Assembly (NCBI RefSeq): GCF_014205255.1 | Contig: NZ_JACHNE010000001.1 | Location: forward strand, 5,518,001-5,582,000 | Direction of reading: 5' to 3' | Source of the DNA: Streptomyces caelestis | GTDB taxonomy: Bacteria > Actinomycetota > Actinomycetes > Streptomycetales > Streptomycetaceae | Length of the DNA: 64,000 nucleotides | Part shown: in pieces, positions 30,555-39,453 of the stretch | Layout of the letters: every line of letters begins with the position of its first letter | Numbering within the stretch: the stretch's first letter is position 1 | Made by a program: the position numbers and the translations under genes | Notes under the pieces: model-generated | The model's database searches: none | What the model was told of the DNA's origin: nothing | Seen by the model: the letters and a program-made list of their open reading frames with translations, nothing else

Positions 30555-31706
30555 ATGGGTGAGGACAGACGGCTCGTGGCTGTCGTCGCGTTGGCTCAGG
30601 GGATGGCGGCCGCACACGGGTCGCATGAGGCGTGGCGTGCGGCGGCTGTCGGGGCGTGCCGGGCGCTGGGTGGGAGCTTTGCCGCGCTGTCGGTGTGGGA
30701 GCGGGAGCTCGGGCGGTTGAAGGTCCTCGTGAACGTCGGTGAGCTGGCCGACGGGGAGGAGGAGTTCCCGGAGGACGAGTCCTACCCGGTGCACCAGTTC
30801 GCCGAGATCACCGAGTTCCTGCACGAGCGGTGGGCCGGTGGCGGGGAGCCGGACGCGTGGGTGGAGACCGCTGAGGGGCCCGCCGCCGGGCGGCGTCCCG
30901 GGTACTGCCACCAGCGCGTCGTCGCCCTGCGCCGCCGTGGCCGCGGCTGCTGCGTGGTCGCGCCCATCGTGCTGCACGGCCGGGCCTGGGGCGAGCTGTA
31001 CGTCGCCCGGCCGGCCGGGGAGCCCGTCTTCGAGCGGGCCGACGCCGACTTCGCCACCGTCCTGGCCGCCGTCGTCGCCGCCGGCATCGCCCAGACCGAG
31101 CGGCTGGAGGAGGCCCGGCGCCTGGCCTTCACCGACGCGCTGACGGGACTGGCCAACCGTCGTGCCGTGGACGTACACCTGGAGCAGGCGATCGAGCGGC
31201 ACCGCAGGGACGGAACCGTCGTCAGCCTCGTCGTCTGCGATCTGAACGGGCTCAAGCGCGTCAACGACACCCACGGGCACGCCGTCGGCGACCGGCTCCT
31301 GGAGCGTTTCGGCTCGGTGCTGTCGCTGTGCGGGGCCATGCTGCCGGGGGCCCTGGCGGCACGGCTCGGCGGGGACGAGTTCTGTCTCCTCGCGACCGGG
31401 CCGTCCGCCGACCAGGTGGTGAAGGCGGCCGGTGAACTGTGCCGCCGGGCGGCGGAGTTGGAGCTCGGGGACGGTGTGGCCTGCGGGGTCGCCTCCACCG
31501 AGGATCCGATCGGGCCCGTGAGCTCCGCCCGCCGGCTGTTCCGGCTCGCCGACGCGGCCCAGTACCGGGCGAAGGCCGAGCGGGCCACCCGGCCGGTCGT
31601 CGCCGGGCGGGCCGGGCCGGACGATCCCGTCGTGCGGCTCGCGGACGAGCCGTCCCAGGACGCGGGCGGTGAGCGCCGGCGGTTCCGGGGGCGGCACGCG
31701 CCCTGA
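30555..31706 (+). CDS. cdgE: GAF-GGDEF diguanylate cyclase (CdgE-like)
   Basis: A 383-residue cytosolic protein. A GAF-like sensor region covers roughly residues 5-180, followed by a coiled linker and a GGDEF domain with FTDALTGLANRRAVD, VCDLNGLKRVNDTHGH and an intact RLGGDEF signature (272-276), so it should make c-di-GMP. No RxxD inhibitory site is visible just upstream of the signature. In S. coelicolor the gene at this position is, from memory, cdgE (SCO4931), which affects development through the BldD-c-di-GMP switch. The ATG follows TAGCCT closely, suggesting a leaderless transcript. The Arg-rich C-terminal tail is about 45 residues. Confidence 0.88.
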   Translation: MGEDRRLVAVVALAQGMAAAHGSHEAWRAAAVGACRALGGSFAALSVWERELGRLKVLVNVGELADGEEEFPEDESYPVHQFAEITEFLHERWAGGGEPDAWVETAEGPAAGRRPGYCHQRVVALRRRGRGCCVVAPIVLHGRAWGELYVARPAGEPVFERADADFATVLAAVVAAGIAQTERLEEARRLAFTDALTGLANRRAVDVHLEQAIERHRRDGTVVSLVVCDLNGLKRVNDTHGHAVGDRLLERFGSVLSLCGAMLPGALAARLGGDEFCLLATGPSADQVVKAAGELCRRAAELELGDGVACGVASTEDPIGPVSSARRLFRLADAAQYRAKAERATRPVVAGRAGPDDPVVRLADEPSQDAGGERRRFRGRHAP

Positions 31707-31761
31707 CGCCGGCCCCCGGGCGGTGTGACGTATCGGTAAGGGGTGAACCGGGTCCCCAGTG

Positions 31762-31790
31762 GTGACATCATCGAATTCACTGCGTACGCT
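31762..31790 (+). promoter_or_regulatory. Housekeeping-type promoter of hutH
   Basis: GTGACA (31762-31767), 17-base spacer, TACGCT (31785-31790); transcription would start at or next to the ATG at 31798, giving a leaderless mRNA. No ribosome site is visible before the ATG, in agreement. Confidence 0.6.
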
Positions 31791-31797
31791 CCTGAAT

Positions 31798-33342
31798 ATG
31801 GATATGCACACTGTGGTGGTGGGGGCGTCCGGGGTGACCGCGTCCGACGTGCTCGCCGTGGCGCGCGGCGGCGCCCGCGTCCAGCTCTCCGAGGAGGCGG
31901 TGGCCGCCCTCGCCGCGGCCCGCGAGATCGTGGACGCGCTGGCGGCCAAGCCCGACCCCGTGTACGGCGTGAGCACCGGCTTCGGGGCCCTGGCGACCCG
32001 GCACATCAGCCCGGAGCTGCGCGCACAGCTCCAGCGCAACATCGTCCGCTCGCACGCCGCGGGCATGGGGCCGAGGGTGGAGCGGGACGTCGTACGCGCC
32101 CTGATGTTCCTGCGGCTGAAGACCGTCTGCTCCGGCCGCACCGGTGTACGGCCCGAGGTCGCGCAGACCATGGCCGATCTCCTCAACGCCGGTATCACCC
32201 CGGTCGTCCACGAGTACGGCTCCCTCGGGTGTTCCGGCGACCTCGCACCGCTGTCCCACTGCGCGCTCACGCTCATGGGGGAGGGGGACGCCGAGGGCCC
32301 CGACGGTGTCGTGCGCCCGGCCGCCGAACTCCTCGCCGCGCACGGCCTCCAGCCGGTCGAACTGCGCGAGAAGGAAGGCCTCGCCCTCCTCAACGGCACC
32401 GACGGCATGCTCGGCATGCTGGTCATGGCCCTGGCCGACCTGGACGCGCTCTACACGTCCGCCGACGTCACGGCCGCCCTGTCGCTGGAGGCCCTGCTCG
32501 GCACCGACAAGGTCCTCGCCCCCGAACTGCACGCCATCCGGCCGCATCCGGGACAGGCCGCCAGCGCCGCCAACATGCTGGCCGTGCTGAAGGGTTCGGG
32601 CCTGACCGGCCATCACCAGGACGACGCCCCGCGCGTCCAGGACGCCTACTCGGTGCGCTGCGCCCCGCAGGTCGCCGGTGCCGGACGCGACACCATGGCC
32701 CACGCCCGGCTCGTCGCCGACCGGGAGCTGGCCTCCGCCGTCGACAACCCGGTCGTGCTGCCCGACGGACGCGTGGAGTCCAACGGCAACTTCCACGGGG
32801 CGCCGGTCGCTTATGTCCTGGACTTCCTCGCCGTCGCCGTCGCCGACCTCGGCTCGATCGCCGAGCGGCGCACGGACCGGCTGCTGGACAAGAACCGCAG
32901 CCACGGCCTGCCGCCGTTCCTCGCCGACGACGCCGGTGTGGACTCGGGCCTGATGATCGCTCAGTACACCCAGGCCGCGCTGGTGAGCGAGCTGAAGCGG
33001 CTCGCCGTACCGGCGTCCGCCGACTCGATCCCGTCCTCCGCCATGCAGGAGGACCACGTCTCGATGGGCTGGTCGGCGGCGCGCAAGCTGCGCACGGCCG
33101 TCGACAACCTCACCCGGGTCCTGGCCGTCGAGCTGTACGCCGCCACGCGCGCGATCGAACTGCGCGAGGGGCTGACCCCGGCGCCCGCGACGCGGGCGGT
33201 CATCGACGCCCTGCGGGAAGCGGGAGTTCAAGGCCCGGGACCGGACCGGTTCCTGGCGCCCGACCTGGCCGCGGCGGAGGCGTTCGTGCGCGACGGGCGG
33301 CTGTTGACCGCGGTGGAGACGGTCACCGGCCCGCTTCAGTAA
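31798..33342 (+). CDS. hutH: Histidine ammonia-lyase
   Basis: A 514-residue enzyme that deaminates L-histidine to trans-urocanate, the first step of histidine use. The MIO-cofactor tripeptide is Cys145-Ser146-Gly147 in GSLGCSGDLAPLSH, the Cys form typical of Streptomyces rather than Ala-Ser-Gly. Catalytic Tyr in YGVSTGFG, and QDAYSVRCAPQV and the NPVVLPDGRVESNGNFHG region are intact. Start at the ATG of MDMHTVVVG; a longer reading would cover its own promoter. It is alone here: hutU, hutI and a regulator are not adjacent. A 14-bp stem terminator lies downstream. Confidence 0.96.
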   Translation: MDMHTVVVGASGVTASDVLAVARGGARVQLSEEAVAALAAAREIVDALAAKPDPVYGVSTGFGALATRHISPELRAQLQRNIVRSHAAGMGPRVERDVVRALMFLRLKTVCSGRTGVRPEVAQTMADLLNAGITPVVHEYGSLGCSGDLAPLSHCALTLMGEGDAEGPDGVVRPAAELLAAHGLQPVELREKEGLALLNGTDGMLGMLVMALADLDALYTSADVTAALSLEALLGTDKVLAPELHAIRPHPGQAASAANMLAVLKGSGLTGHHQDDAPRVQDAYSVRCAPQVAGAGRDTMAHARLVADRELASAVDNPVVLPDGRVESNGNFHGAPVAYVLDFLAVAVADLGSIAERRTDRLLDKNRSHGLPPFLADDAGVDSGLMIAQYTQAALVSELKRLAVPASADSIPSSAMQEDHVSMGWSAARKLRTAVDNLTRVLAVELYAATRAIELREGLTPAPATRAVIDALREAGVQGPGPDRFLAPDLAAAEAFVRDGRLLTAVETVTGPLQ

Positions 33343-33415
33343 GACGGTTCACCGGCCCGCTTCGGTAGACGGCGCTTCAGTAAGAGAAGGGCCGCGTTTC
33401 GGTGAGAGAAGGCCC

Positions 33416-33447
33416 GCCGGGGCCCTGCCGCGGGGCAGGGCCCCGGC
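33416..33447. terminator. Bidirectional hairpin terminator after hutH
   Basis: Perfect 14-bp stem GCCGGGGCCCTGCC/GGCAGGGCCCCGGC with loop GCGG, between hutH and the convergent small surface-protein gene. Confidence 0.88.
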
Positions 33448-33456
33448 CGCGTGACG

Positions 33457-33777
33457 TCAGAAGCCGAGCCGTTCCCGGCGGACCGAGTACGCGACGAAGC
33501 CCGCCCCCAGCGTGAGGAAGAGCGTGCCGCCGATGACGTACGGCGTGCTGTCGAAGCTGCCCGTGTCGGCGAGGCGGGCGCCGGTGCCGGTGACGGAGTC
33601 GCCCGCGGTCGTGGCCGCGATCCGCGCCTGCTGCGCGACCTGCGGTGACGGGCTCGACGCGACCGCGTCTCTCACCGGGGAGTCCGACGTCGCGTTGGCG
33701 GACGGGACGAACCACAGGGCGCCCAGCAGGGTCGCCGCGGCAGTGGCGGTCAGCAACGGACGGCGAGCGGATGACAC
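33457..33777 (-). CDS. Small cell-surface protein with LAxTG sortase motif
   Basis: A 106-residue precursor: signal peptide (LLTATAAATLLGALWFVPSA, cleavage near ANA), a 40-residue polar Ser/Ala/Thr region, then LADTG, a hydrophobic helix (YVIGGTLFLTLGAGFVAYSV) and the basic tail RRERLGF. This is the arrangement of a wall-anchored sortase substrate, and class E sortases of Streptomyces recognise LAxTG. Anchoring to the wall is inferred. GTG start with AAGGGG 11 bases upstream. No sortase gene is in the window. Function otherwise unknown. Confidence 0.8.
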   Translation of the reverse strand: MSSARRPLLTATAAATLLGALWFVPSANATSDSPVRDAVASSPSPQVAQQARIAATTAGDSVTGTGARLADTGSFDSTPYVIGGTLFLTLGAGFVAYSVRRERLGF

Positions 33778-33886
33778 GGAATATCGATCCCCTTGTGGCG
33801 CTGGCGAATTGGCCGTGTGGAGCGATGTTAGTGAAAGTCGCGGGTCACGGGAAAGTCACGGGAGGTCCTCGACGTACGCTCGCGCC

Positions 33887-34219
33887 ATGAGCACTCCAGA
33901 GACATCACGTTTTGTCCGGCTTCGGGTGGAGCTCGTTCTCGAAGTCGAGGACGCGGACGGGATCACCAAGGCCGCGCTGCGCCGGATCGCCGACGACGGT
34001 GAGATGCCGGCGGCGGAACGGGTCCACGCCGAGAGCGCTGTGACGGAAGACACTGCGGAGGCCCTCGCGTACCTCGTGGACCCGTTCGACCTGGTCAGTC
34101 AGGTGCCGGGGGTGGAGCTCCAGCAGGCCTCCTGGAGCAGCGAGCGGATCGACTACGACCCCGATTCGCCGGAGTGGGACCTCGACGAGGATGATGGCGA
34201 CGACGACAGCGACAGCTGA
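33887..34219 (+). CDS. Conserved hypothetical acidic protein
   Basis: A 110-residue cytosolic protein not recognised. The first 90 residues look folded (FVRLRVELVLEVEDADGI, then TEDTAEALAYLVDPFDLV); the last 18 are almost all Asp, Glu and Ser. No cysteine, signal peptide or membrane helix. The ATG is seven bases after TACGCT, so the message may be leaderless; a GGAGGT farther upstream is 10 or more bases away. It is divergent from the sortase-substrate gene across about 110 bp and not close to the transpeptidase. Confidence 0.7.
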   Translation: MSTPETSRFVRLRVELVLEVEDADGITKAALRRIADDGEMPAAERVHAESAVTEDTAEALAYLVDPFDLVSQVPGVELQQASWSSERIDYDPDSPEWDLDEDDGDDDSDS

Positions 34220-34365
34220 GGCGGTTGGGAAAAGAGTGACCCCTGGCGGCAACCGTCGTCCGGGGTCTCTGCGTCTCATGCGGCGCACCGGCCTCGTCGG
34301 CACCGTCCGCGCTCGTGCGCCGCGGACGGTCGCGGACGTGGTGATCCCCACACGTGCGTGACCTG

Positions 34366-34394
34366 GGGAACCGGACGAACCGGTCGTAGCGTTG
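34366..34394 (+). promoter_or_regulatory. Possible ECF-sigma promoter upstream of the L,D-transpeptidase
   Basis: GGGAACC at 34366-34372 and GTTG at 34391-34394, about 18-19 bases apart, resembling ECF promoters with a GGAAC-type -35. Cell-wall L,D-transpeptidases are plausible members of the SigE envelope-stress regulon. Read by eye only. Confidence 0.35.
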
Positions 34395-34495
34395 AAAGTT
34401 CTCGGCGAGGACTCGCTCGTTCTGACGGGGGCACTTGGACTTTGACGGGGACATTCGGGGTTTTGGGGAAATCAGCAACGATGGAGAAGCGTGTG

Positions 34496-35743
34496 ATGAC
34501 GGTCAGCAAGCGGCGCAGGGGCCTGACGGTCGCGTCCGCACTGCTCGGCGGAGTGCTGGTGCTCTCGGCCTGTTCCGGCGGCGGCGACAGCGCCTCCGGG
34601 GGCGGCGGCGACAGCTCCCAGTCCAAGGTCGACGAGGCCGCGGCCAAGAAGGCCTCCGAGGCGCAGATCAAGATCACGCCCGAGGACGGCTCCGACAACG
34701 CCTCCATCAACAACTCCGCCGCCGTCACCGTGAGCAAGGGCACGCTCACGAGCGTCAAGATGACGACGTCCGACGGCACGGAGGTCAGCGGCGAGATATC
34801 CGCCGACAAGACCAGCTGGAAGCCCAGCACGCAGCTGGAGCGCTCCACCACCTACAAGCTGGCGGCGGAGGCGAAGGACTCCGAGGGCCGCGTCGCCCAC
34901 GAGAACGCCTCGTTCACCACGGTCTCCCCGGCCAACAGCTTCATCGGCACCTTCACTCCGGACGACGGCGCCACCGTCGGCGTCGGAATGCCGGTCTCGA
35001 TCAACTTCGACAAGGCGATCACCAACAAGGCCGCCGTCCAGAAGGGCATCAAGGTCAGCACGACCAGCGGCCAGGAGGTCGCCTGCCACTGGTTCAACGC
35101 CAACCGCATGGACTGCCGCCCCGAGGACTACTGGAAGGAAGGCTCCACCGTCACGCTGAAGCTCGCGCTCGACGGTGTCCAGGGTGCCGAGGGTGTCTAC
35201 GGCGTCCAGCAGAAGACGGTCACGTTCAAGATCGGCCGCAACCAGGTCTCGTACGTCGACGCGAAGACCAAGCAGATGAAGATCACGCAGGACGGCAAGG
35301 TCGTCCGGACGATCCCGATCTCCGCCGGCTCGCCGGAGAACAAGACCTACGAGGGCGTCATGGTGATGTCCGAGAAGTTCAAGGAGACGCGCATGAACGG
35401 CGCGACCGTGGGCTTCACGGACGACGACGGCAAGGGTGAGTACGACATCAAGGACGTGCCGCACGCCATCCGCCTGTCCAGCTCCGGCACCTTCATCCAC
35501 GGCAACTACTGGGGCGCGAAGTCCATCTTCGGCAACGTGAACACGAGCCACGGCTGCGTCGGTCTCCAGGACGCGAAGGGCGCCGACAACCCGAACACCC
35601 CGGGCGCGTGGTTCTACAACAACTCGATGATCGGTGACGTGGTGGTCGTCGAGAACACCGGCGACAAGACCATCGCGCCGGACAACGGGCTCAACGGATG
35701 GAACATGAGCTGGGCCGACTGGAAGGCCGGTTCGGAGCTCTGA
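34496..35743 (+). CDS. L,D-transpeptidase lipoprotein (Ig-like plus YkuD domain)
   Basis: A 415-residue predicted lipoprotein: basic N terminus, signal and lipobox VLSAC (Cys26), a Gly/Ser-rich linker, two Ig-like repeats (each with the FTPDDGATV-type turn) and a C-terminal YkuD catalytic domain. The active site is HGNYWG...SHGCVGL with nucleophile Cys354 and the preceding His pair. It makes 3-3 crosslinks in peptidoglycan outside the membrane. Start chosen at the second ATG, which has GGAG nine bases upstream; the ATG at 34481 is an alternative with a poorer site. An ECF-like promoter is seen upstream. Confidence 0.93.
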   Translation: MTVSKRRRGLTVASALLGGVLVLSACSGGGDSASGGGGDSSQSKVDEAAAKKASEAQIKITPEDGSDNASINNSAAVTVSKGTLTSVKMTTSDGTEVSGEISADKTSWKPSTQLERSTTYKLAAEAKDSEGRVAHENASFTTVSPANSFIGTFTPDDGATVGVGMPVSINFDKAITNKAAVQKGIKVSTTSGQEVACHWFNANRMDCRPEDYWKEGSTVTLKLALDGVQGAEGVYGVQQKTVTFKIGRNQVSYVDAKTKQMKITQDGKVVRTIPISAGSPENKTYEGVMVMSEKFKETRMNGATVGFTDDDGKGEYDIKDVPHAIRLSSSGTFIHGNYWGAKSIFGNVNTSHGCVGLQDAKGADNPNTPGAWFYNNSMIGDVVVVENTGDKTIAPDNGLNGWNMSWADWKAGSEL

Positions 35744-36049
35744 CGACCCCGTAGCCGCACGCAGCGAGCCGTCGCTCTGCCCCCGTTTTCCGGGGCGGGC
35801 GGCGGCTTCCTGCTTCTCCCCGCCACTTTTGTCAAGGAGAACACGCGTGCTCAAGCGTCCTGCCCTGTAACGGAGTTCCGGCAGCCGTGTAACAGCCTGC
35901 CGACGGATCTCTTACCGTCCTCTCATCTCTTGAGTGCCTGATCACCCCTCGGCATACTGCGTGTTCCGGGGGGTGTACGCCCATGCGTACGAGACCACCC
36001 CCGGCCGGGTGAACGGGGAATTCGCCCGGTACTTCTGCAAGGGGGAAAC
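35744..36049. other. Intergenic region with a hairpin and a ribosome-site-bearing mini-ORF
   Basis: 306 bp between the transpeptidase and protease genes. A GCCCC/GGGGC hairpin with a T-rich loop lies near 35778-35798 and probably terminates the first gene. At 35847-35870 there is a GTG opening a 7-codon frame (VLKRPAL, stop TAA) seven bases after a strong AAGGAG at 35834-35839. Whether the mini-ORF is translated, or is a remnant, is unknown. Nothing else is seen. Confidence 0.45.
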
Positions 36050-39000
36050 TTGCGCAGACAAGTGAAAAGGGCGTGCGCGGCCACGGTCGCCACAGCGGCA
36101 GCCGTGGCCCTGGCGGCGGGAATGACCAGCCCGGCGTCGGCGAACGGCGAGCAGACGACCGCAGCCACGAAGCAGGCGTCGGTCACCGCCAAGCAGCGCA
36201 TCACGCTGATCACCGGTGACCGGGTCGTCCTGGACGCCAAGGGCCGGGTCATCGGCCTGGAGCGGGCCAAGGGACGCGAGGACATTCCCGTCCAGGTCCG
36301 CAAGCTCGACGGCCACACGCTCGTGATCCCGGCCGACGCGGCCCGTCTGGTCGCCACCGGCAAGCTCGACCAGCGGCTCTTCGACGTCACCGAGCTCAAC
36401 AGGTCCGCGACCCGCAAGGCCCAGAAGAAGGGCCTGAAGGTCATCGTCGGCTACCAGGGCAGCGCCGCGGCCACCAAGGCCGACGTCCGCGACGCGGGCC
36501 GGCTGAGCCACTCTCTGAAGTCCGTGAACGCGGACGCCGTGCAGACGCCGCAGGAGGACGCGCCCGAGCTGTGGGACGCGGTCACCAACGGCGACAAGAC
36601 CGCCTCCGGCATCGCGCACGTCTGGCTCGACGGCGTCCGCAAGGCCAGCCTCGACAAGTCCGTCCCGCAGATCGGTGCCCCCAAGGCCTGGGCGGCCGGC
36701 TACGACGGCAAGGGCGTGAAGATCGCCGTCCTGGACACCGGTGTCGACGCCACCCACGCCGACCTCAAGGGCCAGGTGATCGGCGCCAAGAACTTCACCA
36801 CCTCGCCCGACACCACCGACAAGGTCGGACACGGCACGCACGTCGCCTCCATCGCGGCCGGCACCGGCGCGAAGTCCGGCGGCAAGTACAAGGGTGTCGC
36901 GCCCGGCGCGAAGATCCTCAACGGCAAGGTGCTCGACGACGGCGGCTACGGCAGCGACTCCGAGGTCCTCGCCGGCATCGAGTGGGCCGCCGCGCAGGGC
37001 GCCGACGTCGTCAACATGAGCCTGGGCGGCGGCGACACGCCCGCGATCGACCCGCTGGAAGCGGCGGTGAACAAGCTGTCCGAGGAGAAGGGCATCCTGT
37101 TCGCCATCGCGGCCGGCAACGAGGGCGACTTCGGCGAGCAGACCATCGGCTCCCCGGGCAGCGCCGCCGCGGCCCTGACCGTCGGCGCGGTCGACGACAA
37201 GGACGTGCTGGCCGACTTCTCCAGCCGTGGCCCCGGCATGGACGGCGCCCTCAAGCCCGACGTGACCGCGCCCGGCGTGGACATCACCGCGGCCTCCGCC
37301 CCGGGCAACCAGATAGCCGCCGAGGTCGGCGAGAAGCCGGCCGGCTACATGACGATCTCCGGCACGTCGATGGCGACCCCGCACGTCGCGGGCGCCGCGG
37401 CACTGCTCAAGCAGCAGCACCCGGCCTGGAAGTACGCCGAGCTGAAGGGCGCCCTCACGGGCTCCACGAAGGGCGGCAAGTACACGCCGTTCCAGCAGGG
37501 TACGGGCCGTATCCAGGTCGACAAGGCCATCAAGCAGTCCGTGATCGGCGACCCGGCGTCCGTGAGCTTCGGCGTCCAGCAGTGGCCGCACACCGACGAC
37601 AAGCCGGTCAGCAAGGAACTGACGTACCGCAACCTCGGTACGAAGGACGTCACGCTGAAGCTGACGTCGACCGCCACCAACCCGAAGGGCCAGGCCGCTC
37701 CGGCCGGCTTCTTCAAGCTCGGTGCCACCTCGGTGACCGTCCCGGCCGGCGGCAAGGCCTCCGTCCCGTTCACCGTGAACACCAAGCTGGGCGGCACGGT
37801 CGACGGCGCCTACTCGTCGTACGTGACGGCGACGGGCGGCGGCCAGACCGTCCGCACGGCCGCCGCGGTGCAGCGCGAGGTCGAGTCGTACGACGTCACG
37901 CTGAAGTTCCTCGACCGTGACGGCAAGCCCGCCAAGAACTACAGCGCCGACCTGGCCGCCGTCTCGGGCCTGGGCAAGGGCAAGTTCTTCTCGCCGTACG
38001 ACGCGGACGGCACCGTCACCACCCGTGTGCCCAAGGGCGGTTACGTCCTCAACACGAACGTCTACGCGGGCGACGACCCGGAGAAGTTCCAGGGTGCCGA
38101 CTGGCTGGCCCAGCCCAAGATGAACGTCACCAAGAACACGACGGTCACCGTGGACGCCCGCAAGGCCAAGCCGGTGAACATCACCGTGCCGGACAAGGCC
38201 GCCAAGTCGGAGTTCGCCTATGCCGACTACACGGTGGAGACGAAGGACAGCAGCTACGGCTTCGGCTGGATGCTCGACTCCTTCGCCGACCTGCGCACCG
38301 CGCACGTCGGCCCGCAGATCACCGACGGTTCGGTGACCCAGCAGTGGGACGGCCACTGGACCAAGGGTGACAAGGAGCAGTACGACGTCACCGGCGGCGG
38401 CAAGGTCAAGCAGCTCGCCACCGGCTACACCAAGCACTACAAGGCGAGCGAGCTCGCCACGGTGAAGGCGGGCCTCGGCGCTGCGGCGAAGGGCAAGAAG
38501 GGCTCGATCAGCGCCGTGGGCTGGATGCCCTGGAGCAGCGGAGCCACCTCGATCGGCATCGAGCAGTCTCTGCCCGGCACGCGGACGCTGCACCTGTCCA
38601 CCGCGGGCGGCGTGCAGTGGGACCTCGAGTTCGCCCAGTACGGCGGTGTCGACGCGGACGGCTTCCCGATCGACGAGGCCGGCTACACGCTGGGCACGCA
38701 GAAGTTCGCCGCCGGCAAGACCTACTCGAAGACCGTCAACACGGCCGTCTTCGGGCCGCGGATCAACGCCGATTTCGGCCTCTTCCGTGAGGGCAACCAG
38801 CTCTACGGCTCCCTGCCGCTGTTCGCGGACGGCAAGGGCAACGCGGGCTACTCGACCTTCTCCGCGGTCGACACGACGCTCTACCGCAACGGCAAGAAGG
38901 TCGGCAGCAACAACGACCCGCTGTTCGGCGAGAAGCAGTTCAAGGTCCCGGCCGGTGACGCCGAGTACAAGCTGACGACGTCGGTCAAGCGCAGCGTCAA

Positions 39001-39376
39001 GGTCGCGGCGGCCTCCACCCGCATCGACGCCAGCTGGACGTTCCGCTCCAAGAAGACCGACGGCCTCAAGCAGCTGCCCGCCTCCACGGCCCGCTTCAAC
39101 GCGGCCACGGGGCTGGACAGCAAGGTCCCGGCCGGCAAGACGGTCAGCGTCCCGGTCACCGTCGAGGGCGCGGCCAAGGGCAGCAACCTGAAGTCGCTGG
39201 CGGTGTACGTCTCGTACGACTACGGCAAGACCTGGAAGAAGCTGACCGTCAAGAAGGGCAAGGTCAGCTTCAAGAACCCGGCGAAGGGGAAGGCCATCTC
39301 CTTCCACGCCAAGATCGCCGACAAGAAGGGCAACAAGTCGACGGTCTCGATCTACAACGCCTACTACGGCAAGTAG
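36050..39376 (+). CDS. Large secreted subtilisin-like (S8) serine protease
   Basis: A 1108-residue precursor. Signal peptide (about 32 residues, ACAATVATAAAVALAAGM) and a pro-region precede the S8 domain with catalytic Asp229 (AVLDTGVD), His261 (GHGTHVAS) and Ser440 (GTSMATPHVAG), oxyanion Asn356 in AGNEGD. About 640 residues of beta-rich C-terminal domains follow and end in LTVKKGKVSFKN and SIYNAYYGK. The order and size fit the large S8 proteases of Streptomyces. The start is a TTG three bases after AGGGGGA; a GTG at 36062 is an alternative without a site. Codon use is very Lys/Gly-rich. Ends at a UUCG-loop terminator. Confidence 0.93.
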   Translation: MRRQVKRACAATVATAAAVALAAGMTSPASANGEQTTAATKQASVTAKQRITLITGDRVVLDAKGRVIGLERAKGREDIPVQVRKLDGHTLVIPADAARLVATGKLDQRLFDVTELNRSATRKAQKKGLKVIVGYQGSAAATKADVRDAGRLSHSLKSVNADAVQTPQEDAPELWDAVTNGDKTASGIAHVWLDGVRKASLDKSVPQIGAPKAWAAGYDGKGVKIAVLDTGVDATHADLKGQVIGAKNFTTSPDTTDKVGHGTHVASIAAGTGAKSGGKYKGVAPGAKILNGKVLDDGGYGSDSEVLAGIEWAAAQGADVVNMSLGGGDTPAIDPLEAAVNKLSEEKGILFAIAAGNEGDFGEQTIGSPGSAAAALTVGAVDDKDVLADFSSRGPGMDGALKPDVTAPGVDITAASAPGNQIAAEVGEKPAGYMTISGTSMATPHVAGAAALLKQQHPAWKYAELKGALTGSTKGGKYTPFQQGTGRIQVDKAIKQSVIGDPASVSFGVQQWPHTDDKPVSKELTYRNLGTKDVTLKLTSTATNPKGQAAPAGFFKLGATSVTVPAGGKASVPFTVNTKLGGTVDGAYSSYVTATGGGQTVRTAAAVQREVESYDVTLKFLDRDGKPAKNYSADLAAVSGLGKGKFFSPYDADGTVTTRVPKGGYVLNTNVYAGDDPEKFQGADWLAQPKMNVTKNTTVTVDARKAKPVNITVPDKAAKSEFAYADYTVETKDSSYGFGWMLDSFADLRTAHVGPQITDGSVTQQWDGHWTKGDKEQYDVTGGGKVKQLATGYTKHYKASELATVKAGLGAAAKGKKGSISAVGWMPWSSGATSIGIEQSLPGTRTLHLSTAGGVQWDLEFAQYGGVDADGFPIDEAGYTLGTQKFAAGKTYSKTVNTAVFGPRINADFGLFREGNQLYGSLPLFADGKGNAGYSTFSAVDTTLYRNGKKVGSNNDPLFGEKQFKVPAGDAEYKLTTSVKRSVKVAAASTRIDASWTFRSKKTDGLKQLPASTARFNAATGLDSKVPAGKTVSVPVTVEGAAKGSNLKSLAVYVSYDYGKTWKKLTVKKGKVSFKNPAKGKAISFHAKIADKKGNKSTVSIYNAYYGK

Positions 39377-39397
39377 GCCGTAGGGCACGTCCGTCAC

Positions 39398-39431
39398 GGG
39401 CCCGTCGGGAGCTTCGGCTCCCGACGGGCCC
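39398..39431 (+). terminator. UUCG-tetraloop hairpin terminator of the protease gene
   Basis: Perfect 15-bp stem (39398-39412 with 39417-39431, arm GGGCCCGTCGGGAGC) closed by loop TTCG. Confidence 0.9.
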
Positions 39432-39453
39432 CGCCGCATCAGGAGGGCCTCGT

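Noticed and set aside
35942..39439. A 1165-codon open frame antisense to the S8 protease
   Set aside because: It mirrors the protease frame, arises from G/C-rich third positions, and contains no domain, ribosome site or plausible start; the protease has all catalytic residues.
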